A DNA stretch of 64,000 nt from Bombyx mori (taxonomy: Eukaryota; Arthropoda; Insecta; Lepidoptera; Bombycidae), in the NCBI RefSeq assembly GCF_030269925.1, contig NC_085133.1, forward strand, positions 2,252,001 to 2,316,000. The letters are read 5' to 3'. The notes beneath the pieces were generated by a model. The model was not told the DNA's origin. It saw nothing but the letters and a program-made list of their open reading frames with translations, and ran no database searches. This document shows positions 26,974-37,945 of this stretch, in pieces. The number at the start of each line of letters is the position of its first letter. The first letter of the stretch is position 1. The position numbers and the translations under genes were made by a program.

Positions 26974-29148
26974 ATGAAAATGGCTAATTATGAGAGAGAT
27001 TTGTCATGCGACCCGGCTGACGCCCGGCGCTCGCAGGTACCCGGGCCTGCGAGTGATAAATTGGTTACCGATGGACGCGCAGGAGTAGGCGACCAGGCCC
27101 CTGTTGCTGATAATATTACTGGAAGCAGTTATTTTGAAAATATTGACGGAGGACCGCGTGGGTCGTCTTCCGTTAGAAAACGCTCACGCGACAATGCTCC
27201 AGTGGGAGATGGGTCGGTGGATCTGTCCTCAGATGAGGAAGGCTTGCTGCCCCCCAAGAAATTGCCGACCACGAGGAGAGGTCGGCAGGCTTCGAGAGGA
27301 GTGAGTGCTTCACGGCCGCGGAGGAACGCACAGGGTAGGTTCGTGTGCTCCAATACTCCGGCTGCCAGCAAAGCAGATAGTGACATGGGGGTCACTACCG
27401 AGGACCCTGGTGGCGAGAGCTGTGCCTCGCTAGGGAGCTCAAAGGCGGAGATCAATGCCGCCCGAAGAGAGCAGCGCAAAGCTGTCGCGGCCGACGAAGT
27501 GTCGGAAATGGCCCGACGCGCTCGCGAGCGACGCGCTACCCTAGCGGCGGAAGGGGGGGAACCATCTGCGGTGGCCCTAAGTCAGCTTGCCTTGGACGGG
27601 GTGGACTTAATCCTGAAGGTTGCCACCAAATCCGGCAGCCTTAAGGGCACGTTTACCCGCGGTCTGAAAGAAGCTGCCGCGGACATTAAGGAGGCGATTG
27701 GCATCCTCCTCAACAGGACGGCCTCTGACGAGGTTGCGAAGTTGCAGGAGGAAAACAGCCGTCTCCGAAATGATATGGAGGACCTCCGGCGACGAGTCAC
27801 TGCGTTGAGCGAGCAGCAGCAGCGGCGTACGTCCACTGATGCCGCATCGGTAGTGGCCCCGGCTCCCGCACCGAGACCGACAAGCACTCATACCGACGAC
27901 GAGGTCGAGCGCATTGTCCGGCTCTGTATGCTCCAGTGCGGGAGCATGGTCAATGCTCGTATGGAGGCAATTTCTCGGCGCCTCCCTGCGGAAATCCTCC
28001 GTCCGCCACTAGCGGCCGATACACGGCGGAGGGCTGAGGAGCCGCCGAGACCTAAGCCTAGGGAGGGGAAGCCCGCGGAGGGTGTTAAAAAGCCCGTCGA
28101 GGGAGCCCCATCGAGCGATCAGCCCACGACTGCTGGGTCTAAGGGTGAGACCTGGGTTACAGTCGTGGGCCGCAAGAAGGCACGCAGGGTCGCCAAGGCG
28201 GCCTCAGCAGCAACGCATGCCCCCGGCCAAACCGCAAAGGCGGTTGCGCAGCCTGCGCGGCGGGCTGCCAAAGGCGGTCGCAAAGGACCGGCGATACGTG
28301 CTCCGCGTTCCGAAGCTGTGACGCTCACGCTACAGCCTGGAGCTGCGGAGCGCGGCGTAACGTACCAGTCGGTCATCGCCGAAGCAAAGGCCAAGATCAA
28401 ATTATCAGATCTTGGTCTTCAGGCCGTCACCCACAGGCAGGCTGCCACGGGTGCACGGTTGTTCGAGGTGGCTGGTACTACGAGTGGCAGTGCCGAAAAA
28501 GCGGACGCTCTGGCCGCCAAGATGAGGGAGGTCCTCAGCCCCGAGGACGTCCGGGTCTCCAGGCCAGTGAAAACCGCAGAGGTGCGGATTACTGGCCTGG
28601 ATGACTCCGTGACCTCTGAGGAGGTGGTAGCGGCCGTTGCCCGAAGTGGAGAGTGTCCATCGGACAAGGTGCGGGCCGGCGATATACGCACCGACGCCAC
28701 CGGACTCGGCGTGGCCTGGGTTCGGTGCCCTGTAGCGTCGGCGAAAAAGATCGCCTTAAGCGGCAGATTGCTGGTTGGCTGGGTTGCAGCGAGGGTGAAA
28801 CTTCTGCAGCCCCGGGCTTTGCGGTGTTTCCGGTGCCTGGATAAGGGGCACGTCCGGGCAAAGTGCACCGCTGAAGTTGACCGCAGTGACCTTTGTTATC
28901 GCTGCGGTCAGCCCGGCCACAAGGCGGCTCAGTGTTCCGCGGCGCTCAACTGCAGCTTGTGTTCAGCTGCAGGGAAGCCAGCGGGACACAGGCTGGGTGG
29001 AGGAGCCTGTGGCGCACCAGCCAGCAAGGCCAAGAAGAAGAAGAGGAACTCAAAACCTGCCGGGGAAACCTCGCCACCCCCGCAGGCTAGTAGCTCCGTA
29101 GCCGACTCCCGGCCCAGGACCGTTGCCGAGGGAATGGAATGTCAATAA
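26974..29148 (+). CDS. R1-clade ORF1, gag-like protein
   Basis: 724 residues from ATG 26974 (the frame is open a little upstream). Seen: a disordered Ser/Arg/Ala-rich N-terminus, a coiled coil at about 254-285 (LQEENSRLRNDMEDLRRRV), a basic Lys/Pro-rich stretch, an RNA-binding-like region and three C-terminal zinc knuckles from about residue 617: CFRCLDKGHVRAKC, CYRCGQPGHKAAQC and CSLC with a distant His and Cys. This is the standard R1-clade gag layout; it packages element RNA. The stop TAA (29146-29148) shares its last A with the ORF2 ATG. Confidence 0.93.
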   Translation: MKMANYERDLSCDPADARRSQVPGPASDKLVTDGRAGVGDQAPVADNITGSSYFENIDGGPRGSSSVRKRSRDNAPVGDGSVDLSSDEEGLLPPKKLPTTRRGRQASRGVSASRPRRNAQGRFVCSNTPAASKADSDMGVTTEDPGGESCASLGSSKAEINAARREQRKAVAADEVSEMARRARERRATLAAEGGEPSAVALSQLALDGVDLILKVATKSGSLKGTFTRGLKEAAADIKEAIGILLNRTASDEVAKLQEENSRLRNDMEDLRRRVTALSEQQQRRTSTDAASVVAPAPAPRPTSTHTDDEVERIVRLCMLQCGSMVNARMEAISRRLPAEILRPPLAADTRRRAEEPPRPKPREGKPAEGVKKPVEGAPSSDQPTTAGSKGETWVTVVGRKKARRVAKAASAATHAPGQTAKAVAQPARRAAKGGRKGPAIRAPRSEAVTLTLQPGAAERGVTYQSVIAEAKAKIKLSDLGLQAVTHRQAATGARLFEVAGTTSGSAEKADALAAKMREVLSPEDVRVSRPVKTAEVRITGLDDSVTSEEVVAAVARSGECPSDKVRAGDIRTDATGLGVAWVRCPVASAKKIALSGRLLVGWVAARVKLLQPRALRCFRCLDKGHVRAKCTAEVDRSDLCYRCGQPGHKAAQCSAALNCSLCSAAGKPAGHRLGGGACGAPASKAKKKKRNSKPAGETSPPPQASSSVADSRPRTVAEGMECQ

Positions 29149-32100
29149 TGGCACAATTCCATTTCCTCCAGGGCAATATCAATCACTGTGCCAGAGCTCA
29201 GGATATTTTACTCCAGAGCATGGCAGAGTGGTCGATCCACGTGGCTGTGGTCGCCGAACCGTACTTTGTCCCCGCCCGTGACAACTGGCTGGGGAGCATT
29301 GACGGCTTGGTGGCCATTATCGGCCAGACTCTGATCAACCCGTCTCGGGGCCGCGGCTGGGTTGCTGCGGTCTCGGACGGTATCGGCATTGTAGGGGCGT
29401 ATTTTTCTCCCAACAAGAGTCTCGCCGACTTTGAGGGGTTCCTCGTCGAGTTGGGCGCCGTCGTAGGCCGCTATCACCCTCGTCCCGTTCTGGTGCTCGG
29501 GGATCTCAACGCCAAGTCATCGGCGTGGGGATCTCCGGTCACTGACCATCGGGGCGAGGTGCTAGAAGAGTGGGCGGTGACAACTGGTCTGGTCGTCCTG
29601 AATCGGGGTTCGGAATACACGTGCGTGCGGCAGCGGGGCGGCTCGATAGTGGACGTCTCGTTTGCTAGCCCCTCTGTCGCTAGCCGAGTCCGCGACTGGC
29701 GTGTCGCCGTGGAGGTGGAGACGCTGTCGGACCATCGGTATATCCGGTTCGACGTCTCTGCCCAGACCGCGAGCGGCCGCCAGCCAACAGCCCCGATTAA
29801 CGACGGCCCACGCTGGGCACTTAAGCGCATCGACAAGGAGCTACTCGAGGAAGCTGCCTTAGTCCAGTCCTGGATTTGGGAGTCGACAATGAACGGTCCC
29901 GTCGACGTCGAAGCGGTGGCGCTGTGGTTTCGAGGGGCGATGACGCAGATCTGCGACGCGTCCATGCCCCGTGTCCACCAACAGTCCGCAAGGCGCCAGG
30001 TGTACTGGTGGACCGACGAGATCGCGCGGCTGCGCGTTGAGTGCGTCGCGGCTCGCCGCCGGTACACGCGATACCGGAGACGACGTCGACGGGATTCCGT
30101 CGAGGAAGACGCGCTGTATGAGGCGTACCGCGCGTCTAAGGAGACTCTGTGGCTGGCCATCGGCGACTCTAAGTCGCGTGCCAGGGAGGAGCTGCTGGGG
30201 TCCCTAGATCGGGATCCGTGGGGGCGCCCCTACCGTTGGGTACGGGGCAAGTTGCGTGCCTGGGCGCCTCCACTGGCGCAAAGCATGCAACCCCAGTTGC
30301 TAGAAGCGGTCGTATCGGCCCTCTTCCCTGAGCGAGCGGAATACGTTTCCCCGGCGATGGCTTCACCCTCAGCCACAGACTCTCGAGAAGAGGAAAGCAC
30401 CGATGTCCCCGAGGTGACGCAAGCAGAGATGAGAGCGGCCGTGTCGCGACTCCGGTCTAAGAACACGGCCCCGGGACCCGACGGAGTTCCTGGTCGAGCA
30501 CTCGTCCTGGCTCTGAAGGAGCTAGAGCCCCAGCTGAGGGGGCTCTTCACGGCATGTCTCGAGCAGGGTCAGTTTCCTAGTGTATGGAAGGAGGGGAAGC
30601 TGGTCCTGCTCAGGAAGGAGGGGCGCCCCGCGGACTCGCCGTCCGCGTATCGGCCCATAGTGCTGCTCGATGAGGCGGGCAAACTTTTTGAGCGCATTAT
30701 CGCAGATCGCCTCGTCAGCCACTTGTGCAGGGAGGGGCCGGACCTGGATGACAACCAATTTGGTTTTCGTCGGGGGCGCTCCACCATAGACGCCATCATG
30801 CGCGTGAGGGCCCTGGCGGAGGAGACGGTGTCCCGGGGTGGGGTGGTACTGGCGGTGTCTTTAGACATCTCCAACGCTTTCAACACCCTACCCTGGAGTT
30901 GTATTCGGGAGGCTCTGAAATACCATCGCGTGCCTCCCTACCTCCGCCGCACGGTAGGGGCTTATCTGGAGGGTAGATGCGTCACTTATCGGGGACGTGA
31001 CGGTGCCGGTCGGCACCTCATGTCGTGCGGTGTTCCACAGGGATCGGTCTTGGGACCGCTCCTGTGGAACATCGGCTACGACTGGGTGCTGAGAGGCGAG
31101 CTCCCGTCGGGCGCTAACTTGACGTGTTATGCGGACGACACGCTTGTCACTGCCCGGGGGAGCTCGCACAGGGAAGCGACGTTGATAGCCGCGGCTGCGG
31201 TGTCACTGGTGGTGAACCGCATCCGGCGCCTGGGCCTGGAGGTGGCCCTAAACAAGTCGGAGGCTATGGTGTTTCATGGCCCCCGACGTGCGCCGGCGCC
31301 GGGATCACACATCGTGGTAAGTGGGACCCGGATAGCTGTCGAGTCCACCATGAAGTATCTGGGATTGGTGCTCGACAGCCGATGGGAATTCGGGCCCCAC
31401 TTCCGGCGGCTGGTGCCCAAGCTGATGGGTGCAGCGGGCGCGCTTTCAACGTTGCTTCCCAATTTGGGGGGCCCGAGCGCCGCCTGTAGGCGGTTGTACG
31501 TGGGAATCGTGCGGTCCATGGCCCTGTATGGGGCCCCTGTGTGGGCGATGGACATGACGGCCAGCACACTCGCCATTCTGCGTAAGCCGCAGAGGGTGAT
31601 GGCCGTCAGAGTCATCCGCGGGTACCGCACGATTTCCTACGAGGCGGCTTGCGTCCTGGCCGGATCCCCGCCCTGGGACCTAGAGGCGAAAGTACTCGCG
31701 TCATTATATCGATGGCGCGAGGAAGAGCGGGCACGGGGCTCGAGGCTGGTGCAGCGGCAGATCGCGCTGCGCCGAGAGGAGCTCCGTCTGGCCTTGGTGG
31801 CGGAATGGCGGCAAAGGCTTCTGCGCCCTACCGCCGGCCTCGCAACCGTCGAGGCGATCCGGCCAGTACTCGACGACTGGCTCGGGAGAAGGCACGGATC
31901 CCTGTCGTTTAGGGTGACACAGGTGCTGTCGGGGCACGGTTGCTTCGGCAAGTACCTGTGCCGCATAGACAGGGAGCCGGACGCTCGGTGCCACCACTGC
32001 GTCCACTGCGGGGAGGACACGGCGCAACACACGCTCGCCGAGTGTGTAGCTTGGGAGGAGCAGCGCCGTGTCCTCAAAAATGAAGTAGGAAGCGATCTGT

Positions 32101-32294
32101 CGCTGCCGGCCGTAGTGCGGAGGATGGTCGGCAGCGCAGAGTCGTGGGACGCGGTGGTGTCCTTCTGCGAGGACGTGATGTCGCAGAAGGAAACTGCGGA
32201 ACGGGAGAGGGAGATCTCGACTCCCTTTCCCGGCCGCAGAAGGCGCACCGGGCGCAGGACAAGGGCGGACAATGCCCTTTTCCGCCCCCCATGA
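29148..32294 (+). CDS. R1-clade ORF2, endonuclease-reverse transcriptase
   Basis: 1048 residues from the ATG in TAATG. The endonuclease domain (QGNINHCARAQDIL, VVAEPY, LVLGDLNAKSSAWGS, SDHRYI) is followed by the reverse transcriptase (NTAPGPDGVPG, SAYRPIVLLDEAGKLFERI, LDISNAFNTLPW, GVPQGSVLGPLLWNIGYD) with catalytic YADD at about residue 661. A C-terminal CCHC zinc knuckle lies at about 947 (CHHCVHCGEDTAQHTLAEC), as is usual in R1-clade proteins. Every expected motif is present and there are no stops. Insertion into a non-rDNA, non-telomeric site shows that this copy is not in the classic R1 target. Translation probably depends on coupling to ORF1. Confidence 0.95.
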   Translation: MAQFHFLQGNINHCARAQDILLQSMAEWSIHVAVVAEPYFVPARDNWLGSIDGLVAIIGQTLINPSRGRGWVAAVSDGIGIVGAYFSPNKSLADFEGFLVELGAVVGRYHPRPVLVLGDLNAKSSAWGSPVTDHRGEVLEEWAVTTGLVVLNRGSEYTCVRQRGGSIVDVSFASPSVASRVRDWRVAVEVETLSDHRYIRFDVSAQTASGRQPTAPINDGPRWALKRIDKELLEEAALVQSWIWESTMNGPVDVEAVALWFRGAMTQICDASMPRVHQQSARRQVYWWTDEIARLRVECVAARRRYTRYRRRRRRDSVEEDALYEAYRASKETLWLAIGDSKSRAREELLGSLDRDPWGRPYRWVRGKLRAWAPPLAQSMQPQLLEAVVSALFPERAEYVSPAMASPSATDSREEESTDVPEVTQAEMRAAVSRLRSKNTAPGPDGVPGRALVLALKELEPQLRGLFTACLEQGQFPSVWKEGKLVLLRKEGRPADSPSAYRPIVLLDEAGKLFERIIADRLVSHLCREGPDLDDNQFGFRRGRSTIDAIMRVRALAEETVSRGGVVLAVSLDISNAFNTLPWSCIREALKYHRVPPYLRRTVGAYLEGRCVTYRGRDGAGRHLMSCGVPQGSVLGPLLWNIGYDWVLRGELPSGANLTCYADDTLVTARGSSHREATLIAAAAVSLVVNRIRRLGLEVALNKSEAMVFHGPRRAPAPGSHIVVSGTRIAVESTMKYLGLVLDSRWEFGPHFRRLVPKLMGAAGALSTLLPNLGGPSAACRRLYVGIVRSMALYGAPVWAMDMTASTLAILRKPQRVMAVRVIRGYRTISYEAACVLAGSPPWDLEAKVLASLYRWREEERARGSRLVQRQIALRREELRLALVAEWRQRLLRPTAGLATVEAIRPVLDDWLGRRHGSLSFRVTQVLSGHGCFGKYLCRIDREPDARCHHCVHCGEDTAQHTLAECVAWEEQRRVLKNEVGSDLSLPAVVRRMVGSAESWDAVVSFCEDVMSQKETAEREREISTPFPGRRRRTGRRTRADNALFRPP

Positions 32295-32629
32295 ATGGGT
32301 CCAGGGGCGAGGGACTTGGGAAAGCCCTCGCCCCCTATTCGATGGACCTGAGACGGAGGCGCATGCGGGTGTCGGCGCGTGCCTCTGAGGCGATGCACGG
32401 AGTAGCTGAACGCCTCACTACTCCGTGCAGGAGACGAGGCCTGGATAGACCGGGCCAGCACTGGTGTGGGGCTGCGGAAGAATTTTGGATTCCCGCGGCC
32501 CTGCGCGCACGTGTGGGTGGACACCGGGGTGGTTTTAGCCGGTAGGAGTCCGGCACGCCCCTTCGCTTTTCCCTAGGCGAAGGTAGTCCATGAGGATTTC
32601 CCCCCGAGAAAAAAAAAAAAAAAAAAAAA

Positions 32630-32905
32630 GCCGTTACCTACAGCCGAGTTCTCTCCGTAAGCCTTGTTTAAAAAAGGACATGTCATAGCGCTCAGAAAAC
32701 CCTGTGGACGGGAGCTCATTCCAAAGCTGGATAGCAAAAAATATGTCTAGAAACGCACTGTGAATGAACGCAGTTGTTCTAGGCGGTATGGATGAACTCT
32801 GCTCCGGTAGCGGACGTTGAGAATAAACATTACTTATAGTAGTGTTACGCGGTGGGGTTCGGGATAAATAAAATTCCACCAAAGCACAACTAAAAAACTG
32901 CATTC
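32630..32905 (-). repeat. CR1-like LINE fragment, right half (C-terminal coding remnant)
   Basis: On the minus strand it encodes LWNELPSTGFSERYDMSFFK near its end, as does the copy at 58300-58795. The part before it is shifted or stop-containing. Confidence 0.8.
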
Positions 32906-33054
32906 AACACTTATAGAACACTTAAAACACACAATAAACACTTTAAAACTCTCAATTCGCTTCTTCCGCTTCGCTTCAGGTGATCCGTTCGCTGTTTCGC
33001 TACGATTAGTTCCGATTACTGACTGTCGATATCACATCCCTAGAATTATCGAGA

Positions 33055-33240
33055 ATATTCCACACATCTTCAGTATTGTTTCCGCTATCTGACAATAGAT
33101 TGCGTTGTACTTCTCGAGCGTTCTAGTTGCTACTAGATCCTTCGATATTCGTTCGACTATTCGGCGATAGATGGCGTTACTCTTACCGGCGTAACAGTAG
33201 GAATATGACAATTTACTAAAGCAACTCTTGGTACAGCTCT
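33055..33240 (-). repeat. Dispersed repeat, second copy of 640-838
   Basis: Reverse complement of the first copy (tctagttgctactagatcct, gatagatggcgttactctta). Confidence 0.6.
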
Positions 33241-33488
33241 TGAAGCCGAGAATCACATCTATCACCTGCGTTATAAATGCGTCGCGGCCCGTATCGTGTC
33301 ACATTCGTTAAGAATTATGACGTGTACGTGACAAACGTATAAATCTTTACTACCATTAAATAAAGAGTAATGTAATGTCTTAATTAAGTACGTAATCATT
33401 AAATGCGCAAGTGCAGCGCGGTCTAGAACGTTCTGCGGAAGATCAGTCAGATATTTGAGAGCGAATACGAAGAATGGAGAAATGAAAT

Positions 33489-33741
33489 GATTTATTTATT
33501 TATTTATTGCGTAGTTGGGTAAACGAGCTCACAGCCCACCTGGTGTTAAGTGGTTACCGGAGCCCATAGATGTCTATAACGTAAATACCCCTACCCACCT
33601 TGAGATATGAGTTTTAAAGTCTCAGTATAGTTACAACGGCTACCCTACCCTTCAAACTGAAACGCCTTATTGCTTCATGGCTGAAATGGGCAGGGTCGTG
33701 GTACCTACCCGTACGGACTCACAAGAGGTCCTACCACCAGT
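33489..33741 (-). repeat. Bm1-type SINE, headless
   Basis: gggtaaacgagctcacagcc to aagaggtcctaccaccagta. Confidence 0.85.
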
Positions 33742-33889
33742 AAGTATAGTGTGCGCATTGAATATACCCTGTCATAGAGTTTCAATGATACCTTTATCTC
33801 GTGAATGTTGAAATCTGAATCATCTGTAGCGTAGACAGAGGTAGTGTTAGCAACAACGAATTAAAAAAATCTTAACAAATATTTAATAC

Positions 33890-34112
33890 TAGCGACCCGC
33901 CCTCGCTTCGCTTCGGAAACTGTAATTTATTATTGATTTCTCCACTATTTAATGGATGTTATTATACATATAAATCTTCCTCTACAATCACTCTATCTAT
34001 TAAAAAAAACTGCATCAAAATCCGTTGCGTAGTTTTAAAGATTTAAGCATACATAGGGATAAACAGGTGTAGGGACAGAGAAAGCGACTTTGTTTTATAC
34101 TATGTAGTGATT
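33890..34112. repeat. RTE-type dispersed repeat
   Basis: actagcgacccgccctcgct, then caaaatccgttgcgtagttt, then ttgttttatactatgtagtg. This is a common insect repeat tail; the class is from memory. Confidence 0.55.
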
Positions 34113-34439
34113 TTTAATGACGCTTTTCTCTGTTCTATCTACTGTCTCGCTGCTGATTTATCACGTTAATCTAAGTGCGTTTCCAGAGATTTTTTAAGGT
34201 TACTTTGGTACCTATGCGTTTTCTGCCACCGCCATTGTGTTACCAAAGCACTATCATACTTCTTATTTAGTGCGGTACAAATACATAGAAAACATTAGCA
34301 GAATTTTCATCTGACGTATTATTTCTTTCTAAATGTAATAGTACGTGTACCTAGTTGTTAAGAGTCCCAAATTGCACTCGTTGTAGCCCAGTCTTTATTG
34401 TATCCACGAAAGAAAAAAAAACCTAATCGACTTTTTTAG

Positions 34440-34670
34440 TTGCACAGACGTCTCAGGTACTAACAGCCAACATGGTCTTAAAATGGCTACCGGAACACAA
34501 AGACGTCACAGTGTGAATTCCGCCGCACGCCTTGAGACATGAGGTCTAAATCTCAATTGTTTAGTATAACGACTGTTCCAATTCTTCAAACTGCAACAGA
34601 TTACATTGTCGCGGTAGAAATAGCTGAAGCGATGGTTGTGTAGGCTCACAATACTCCCTATCATCAGTTA
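34440..34670 (-). repeat. Degenerate Bm1-type SINE
   Basis: Islands only: ggtcttaaaatggctaccgg, ccttgagacatgaggtcta, cgactgttccaattcttcaa. Confidence 0.45.
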
Positions 34671-35865
34671 TCGCGAGATATTGGATACTCGGACAATCGC
34701 CAATATCTCGTCATGGAAACGAGCGAAACGAAGTACATTATTATATTACAAAATTTCCGAAATAAAAACGTGTTACCAGACCGACACGAATACGCAGATG
34801 CTGAGGAAACTAATCAATGAAATATTAAGATGCCGTAAATAAAACATGGCGTCACGAAAGAATTTCCTGCATTCGTTAATTAAAAACTAGCCGAACCCAA
34901 TGTATTTTTGTAATCCGCTAGAGCGCTGGACGTGATATTTATTGTGACAGATAAAGTAGGGCGTTCACACTGGCCGCAAATATTAGGTCGGGATTATTTT
35001 TTTCGTATTTTTTAAATAAGAAGTTGCAGTAAAATCTCTATGGTTGGACTATTTGTATCTGGCTGGCTATGACACTAATAGATAGATGGCATTCTAATAT
35101 GTAATGTAAAAAAAATAAGCTAAATCGTTTTCCCGCTATTTTTCCAAAAATATTTTGGATACTTTAAATCCTTTTTCTGACCTCTTAATTCAGGGATGCT
35201 ATTTATGAAAGACTAATAGTGAGTTTTGGGCAGTATCGACGTACCATGTACACACATGTCGATGTTTAATTAAACAACGCTATAATTCAGCAAGTTGTAT
35301 TTTAAGTGAATTAGCAATCATACATTCAACATTTTACAATTAAAATATTAGGTAAGAAAGAGTACAATTTTTACGTTTCACTTTTGGCGGGTTTTTTGTT
35401 TCCTTACCACAGACTAAACAGCTTGCGCAAAGAACGCTTAGTGGCTGTAGGAGCACCTACAATCAGAGCTATATTTTATCTTTTTTAATACCTAATGGCA
35501 TGTTTCTCAATAGCATATAATCGTGATTGGAAAATACTATAGGAAAAATTATAAAAATGTATTTTCGAACAACCTATGAAAAAAAAAAAAACACGTTTTT
35601 TTTTTAATTATTTAGAAGTTTGTAAAGTGTGTAAAATAATATCTAAATTGAACTAAACGAATTTGAATAGGTGGCTTCATTTAGGGCCCATTTTAAACAA
35701 CTCATTATAATTATCAAGATGAAAAAAATTACACATATTCGTATACAAGAAAATTCAATTATTTCTCACAAAGTTTCAGTCAGAATTAAATCATATGGCC
35801 GCTTTGTCGTCAAGCCAATCGAGGAGCCTCGTACTGTTAGTTTTGTAAAATTGTCTTATTTATAC
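34671..35865. other. Intergenic, no feature recognised
   Basis: AT-rich. Only short chance open frames. No exon, repeat family or RNA gene identified. Confidence 0.5.
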
Positions 35866-36262
35866 TAATATTATAAAGCTGAAGAGTTTGTTTGTTGAAC
35901 GCGCTAATCTCAGGAACTACTGGTCCGATTTGAATATATATAACATGAATTGAATGGTTTATAACATTACGCTAAGACCAATACAAACGGAGCACCAATA
36001 AAGAATGTTTCAAAATCGGGGTTTTTATTCCTTTTGAGAGCTTCCGCCGCGTGTGCTGCGGAAACGGTTAAAGTTTCGCTAAAATAATATATGACGGAAT
36101 TGTTCCCCTTTAAAAAGATCTAAAAAAAATCCGCGACAGCATATGTCTATATGTTAAGGTTCACTCATTATAACGTTTTTTATGCTAACCAAATTTGTTC
36201 TAAAATAAATCATTATTTGTGAACTATTCCACGCGGACGAAGTCGCGGGCAAAAGCTAGACT
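35866..36262. repeat. RTE-type dispersed repeat (inverted relative to 13385-13745)
   Basis: actaatattataaagctgaa to cacgcggacgaagtcgcggg, ending aaaagctaga. Confidence 0.6.
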
Positions 36263-36574
36263 TTATTATACGACAAATATTCCGGAAAATTAGTAATTTA
36301 CTGGACCGATCAAAATGTCGCGGTTCGTGATGGATTTTCAACGGGCATCCACGATTTATCTAAGTCGACCTACATTTAAGGCCTGATAGTCTAGGCCGAT
36401 GTTGATGAGACAATGATTTACTGATACTTATTTGCAGCAGCATTGCAGATTACATTAATTCCCGCGTAATTTTCTAGACTTATATCTATACGCCGTAATG
36501 CAGTGTCTTTTCGAATTGAAATACATTAAAATTTATTATTAAATTATAATTTAAGTAGGATTGCGGTACTGAGA

Positions 36575-36770
36575 TTCTGTCAGTCAGCTCTAAAGTATTG
36601 CTGCCGCGAAGTAGCAATGCCCTCCAGTTTTAAGGGTGGGGTAGCCGTTATACTTCCACATTGTGATTTAGATTTTATTTCTTAAGGTGAGAAGTGTTGT
36701 GTTGTCTTTGAGCTCCGAGATTAAGTTAACAGAAGGCGGATCATGATATGATTCATCCATCCAGTGTAAA
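36575..36770 (+). repeat. Degenerate Bm1-type SINE
   Basis: ctgccgcgaagtagcaatgc, then aagggtggggtagccgttat; weak elsewhere. Confidence 0.5.
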
Positions 36771-37249
36771 AAGATATTGATGTAAAGAGAGTTATATAAT
36801 AGACGAACATCTTAATTACATATTAAAGGTAAATCGATTTTTTTTTGCAATACCAACTATTGCACAGCGTTAGTGTTGTCAATAAAAAAAATGATTTTTC
36901 CAATTTAGTAGGGAAATTGCAATAATAAAACAGACAAAGAAAATGTAATAAATCAAATTACTATAATATCTTGAAGTGTCATTGATGCATTTTGGCTTCT
37001 GAGCGAATACTAGTGTAATTAAATAGATTATATTTGATTAATTGAAGTTTTCGAACCGGACGCGGGGACATGTGTCGAACATAAAACGGTTTATTGTTTT
37101 CATTTTGGCACAGATATAAATGTAAGCGGATGCGAAGTAAGACTTTGAAATGGCTACGGTCATTCGGATTAAGAAAACACATTCTTAGAAGCAGTCTTCC
37201 CGTTTTGTACGCCATGTTGCAAACGACAATATTATCGTAGACTGGTCGT

Positions 37250-37810
37250 TCACTGGTGGTAGGACCTCTTGTGAGTCCGTACAGGTAGGTACCACCACCC
37301 TGCCTACTTCTGCCGTGAAGCCGTAATGCGTTTCGGGTTGAAGGGTGGGGTAGCCGTTGTAACTAAACTTGAGACCTTAGAAATTATATCTCAAGGTTGG
37401 TGGCGAATTTACGTTGTGGATGTCTATGGGCTCCAGTAACCACTTAGCACCAGGTGGTTCAAACCGGCGCCATCTAGGCGGGCTTCGGACAGCCTGCCGA
37501 CCGAGAGGGCTGGTGGTCGTGGCGCCGACGATCGCTGGCCCGGCGTCCCGAGGGGGAGGGTGATGGGAGAGATGTGCTCCGCACTAAACGCTTCACTCTC
37601 CTCCCCTTGCCTTTTCATGAGTTCTGTCTCATGCGAGGGTTGGACGTTGGTTGTTGAGCGACAGGAGGTTTTAGTCGGTTCGACTCCGACATGCCCCACC
37701 CTCCATCCCCAGTGGAGGGTGGGAGTCTGGCGATTTCCTCCTGACAAAAAAAAAAAAAAAAAAAGCACCAGGTGGGCTGTGAGCTCGTCCACCCATCTAG
37801 CAATAAAAAA
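37250..37810 (+). repeat. Bm1-type SINE split by a LINE 3' end
   Basis: The SINE body runs to cttagcaccaggtgg (37459), is interrupted, and resumes at 37765 with gcaccaggtgggctgtgagc. Confidence 0.9.
37460..37764 (+). mobile_element. R1-type LINE 3' end inserted in the SINE
   Basis: The 11-bp duplication gcaccaggtgg flanks the insert. It holds gggagagatgtgctccgcac, then gttcgactccgacatgcc, then gtctggcgatttcctcctga and poly-A. Same family as 39288-39490 and 53818-54018. Confidence 0.88.
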
Positions 37811-37891
37811 AAAGTTATTACTATGTGCCTTGACGGTATTTGTAAAAATTATATCTTATTATTTTATTCAAGTCGTCTACTATTATCTCTT

Positions 37892-37945
37892 TTAATTCCA
37901 CACCGCGTTTAATAAATTGAACAATGCGTAGGCCTGCTGGAATAC
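37892..37945 (-). CDS. Odorant receptor, left copy, exon 5 (C-terminus and stop)
   Basis: After GTTTCCAG: VFQQAYALFNLLNAVWN then TAA. A second AG 9 bp inside would remove VFQ in the same frame; the longer form fits the family better. Confidence 0.82.
   Translation of the reverse strand, partial: VFQQAYALFNLLNAVWN

Larger units (their letters stand above)
26348..32629 (+). mobile_element. R1-clade non-LTR retrotransposon, full length with both ORFs open
   Basis: An exact 11-bp target duplication, gccgttaccta, at 26337-26347 and 32630-32640 brackets 6282 bp: a 5' UTR of about 626 bp, ORF1, ORF2, a 3' UTR from 32295 and a 20-base poly-A tail. It was inserted into an older CR1-like fragment. 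ORF1 and ORF2 are joined by a TAATG stop/start overlap. Intact ORFs and a perfect target duplication imply recent transposition. I do not assign a named family; the R1 clade follows from the endonuclease, the reverse transcriptase and the C-terminal zinc knuckle. Confidence 0.95.
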
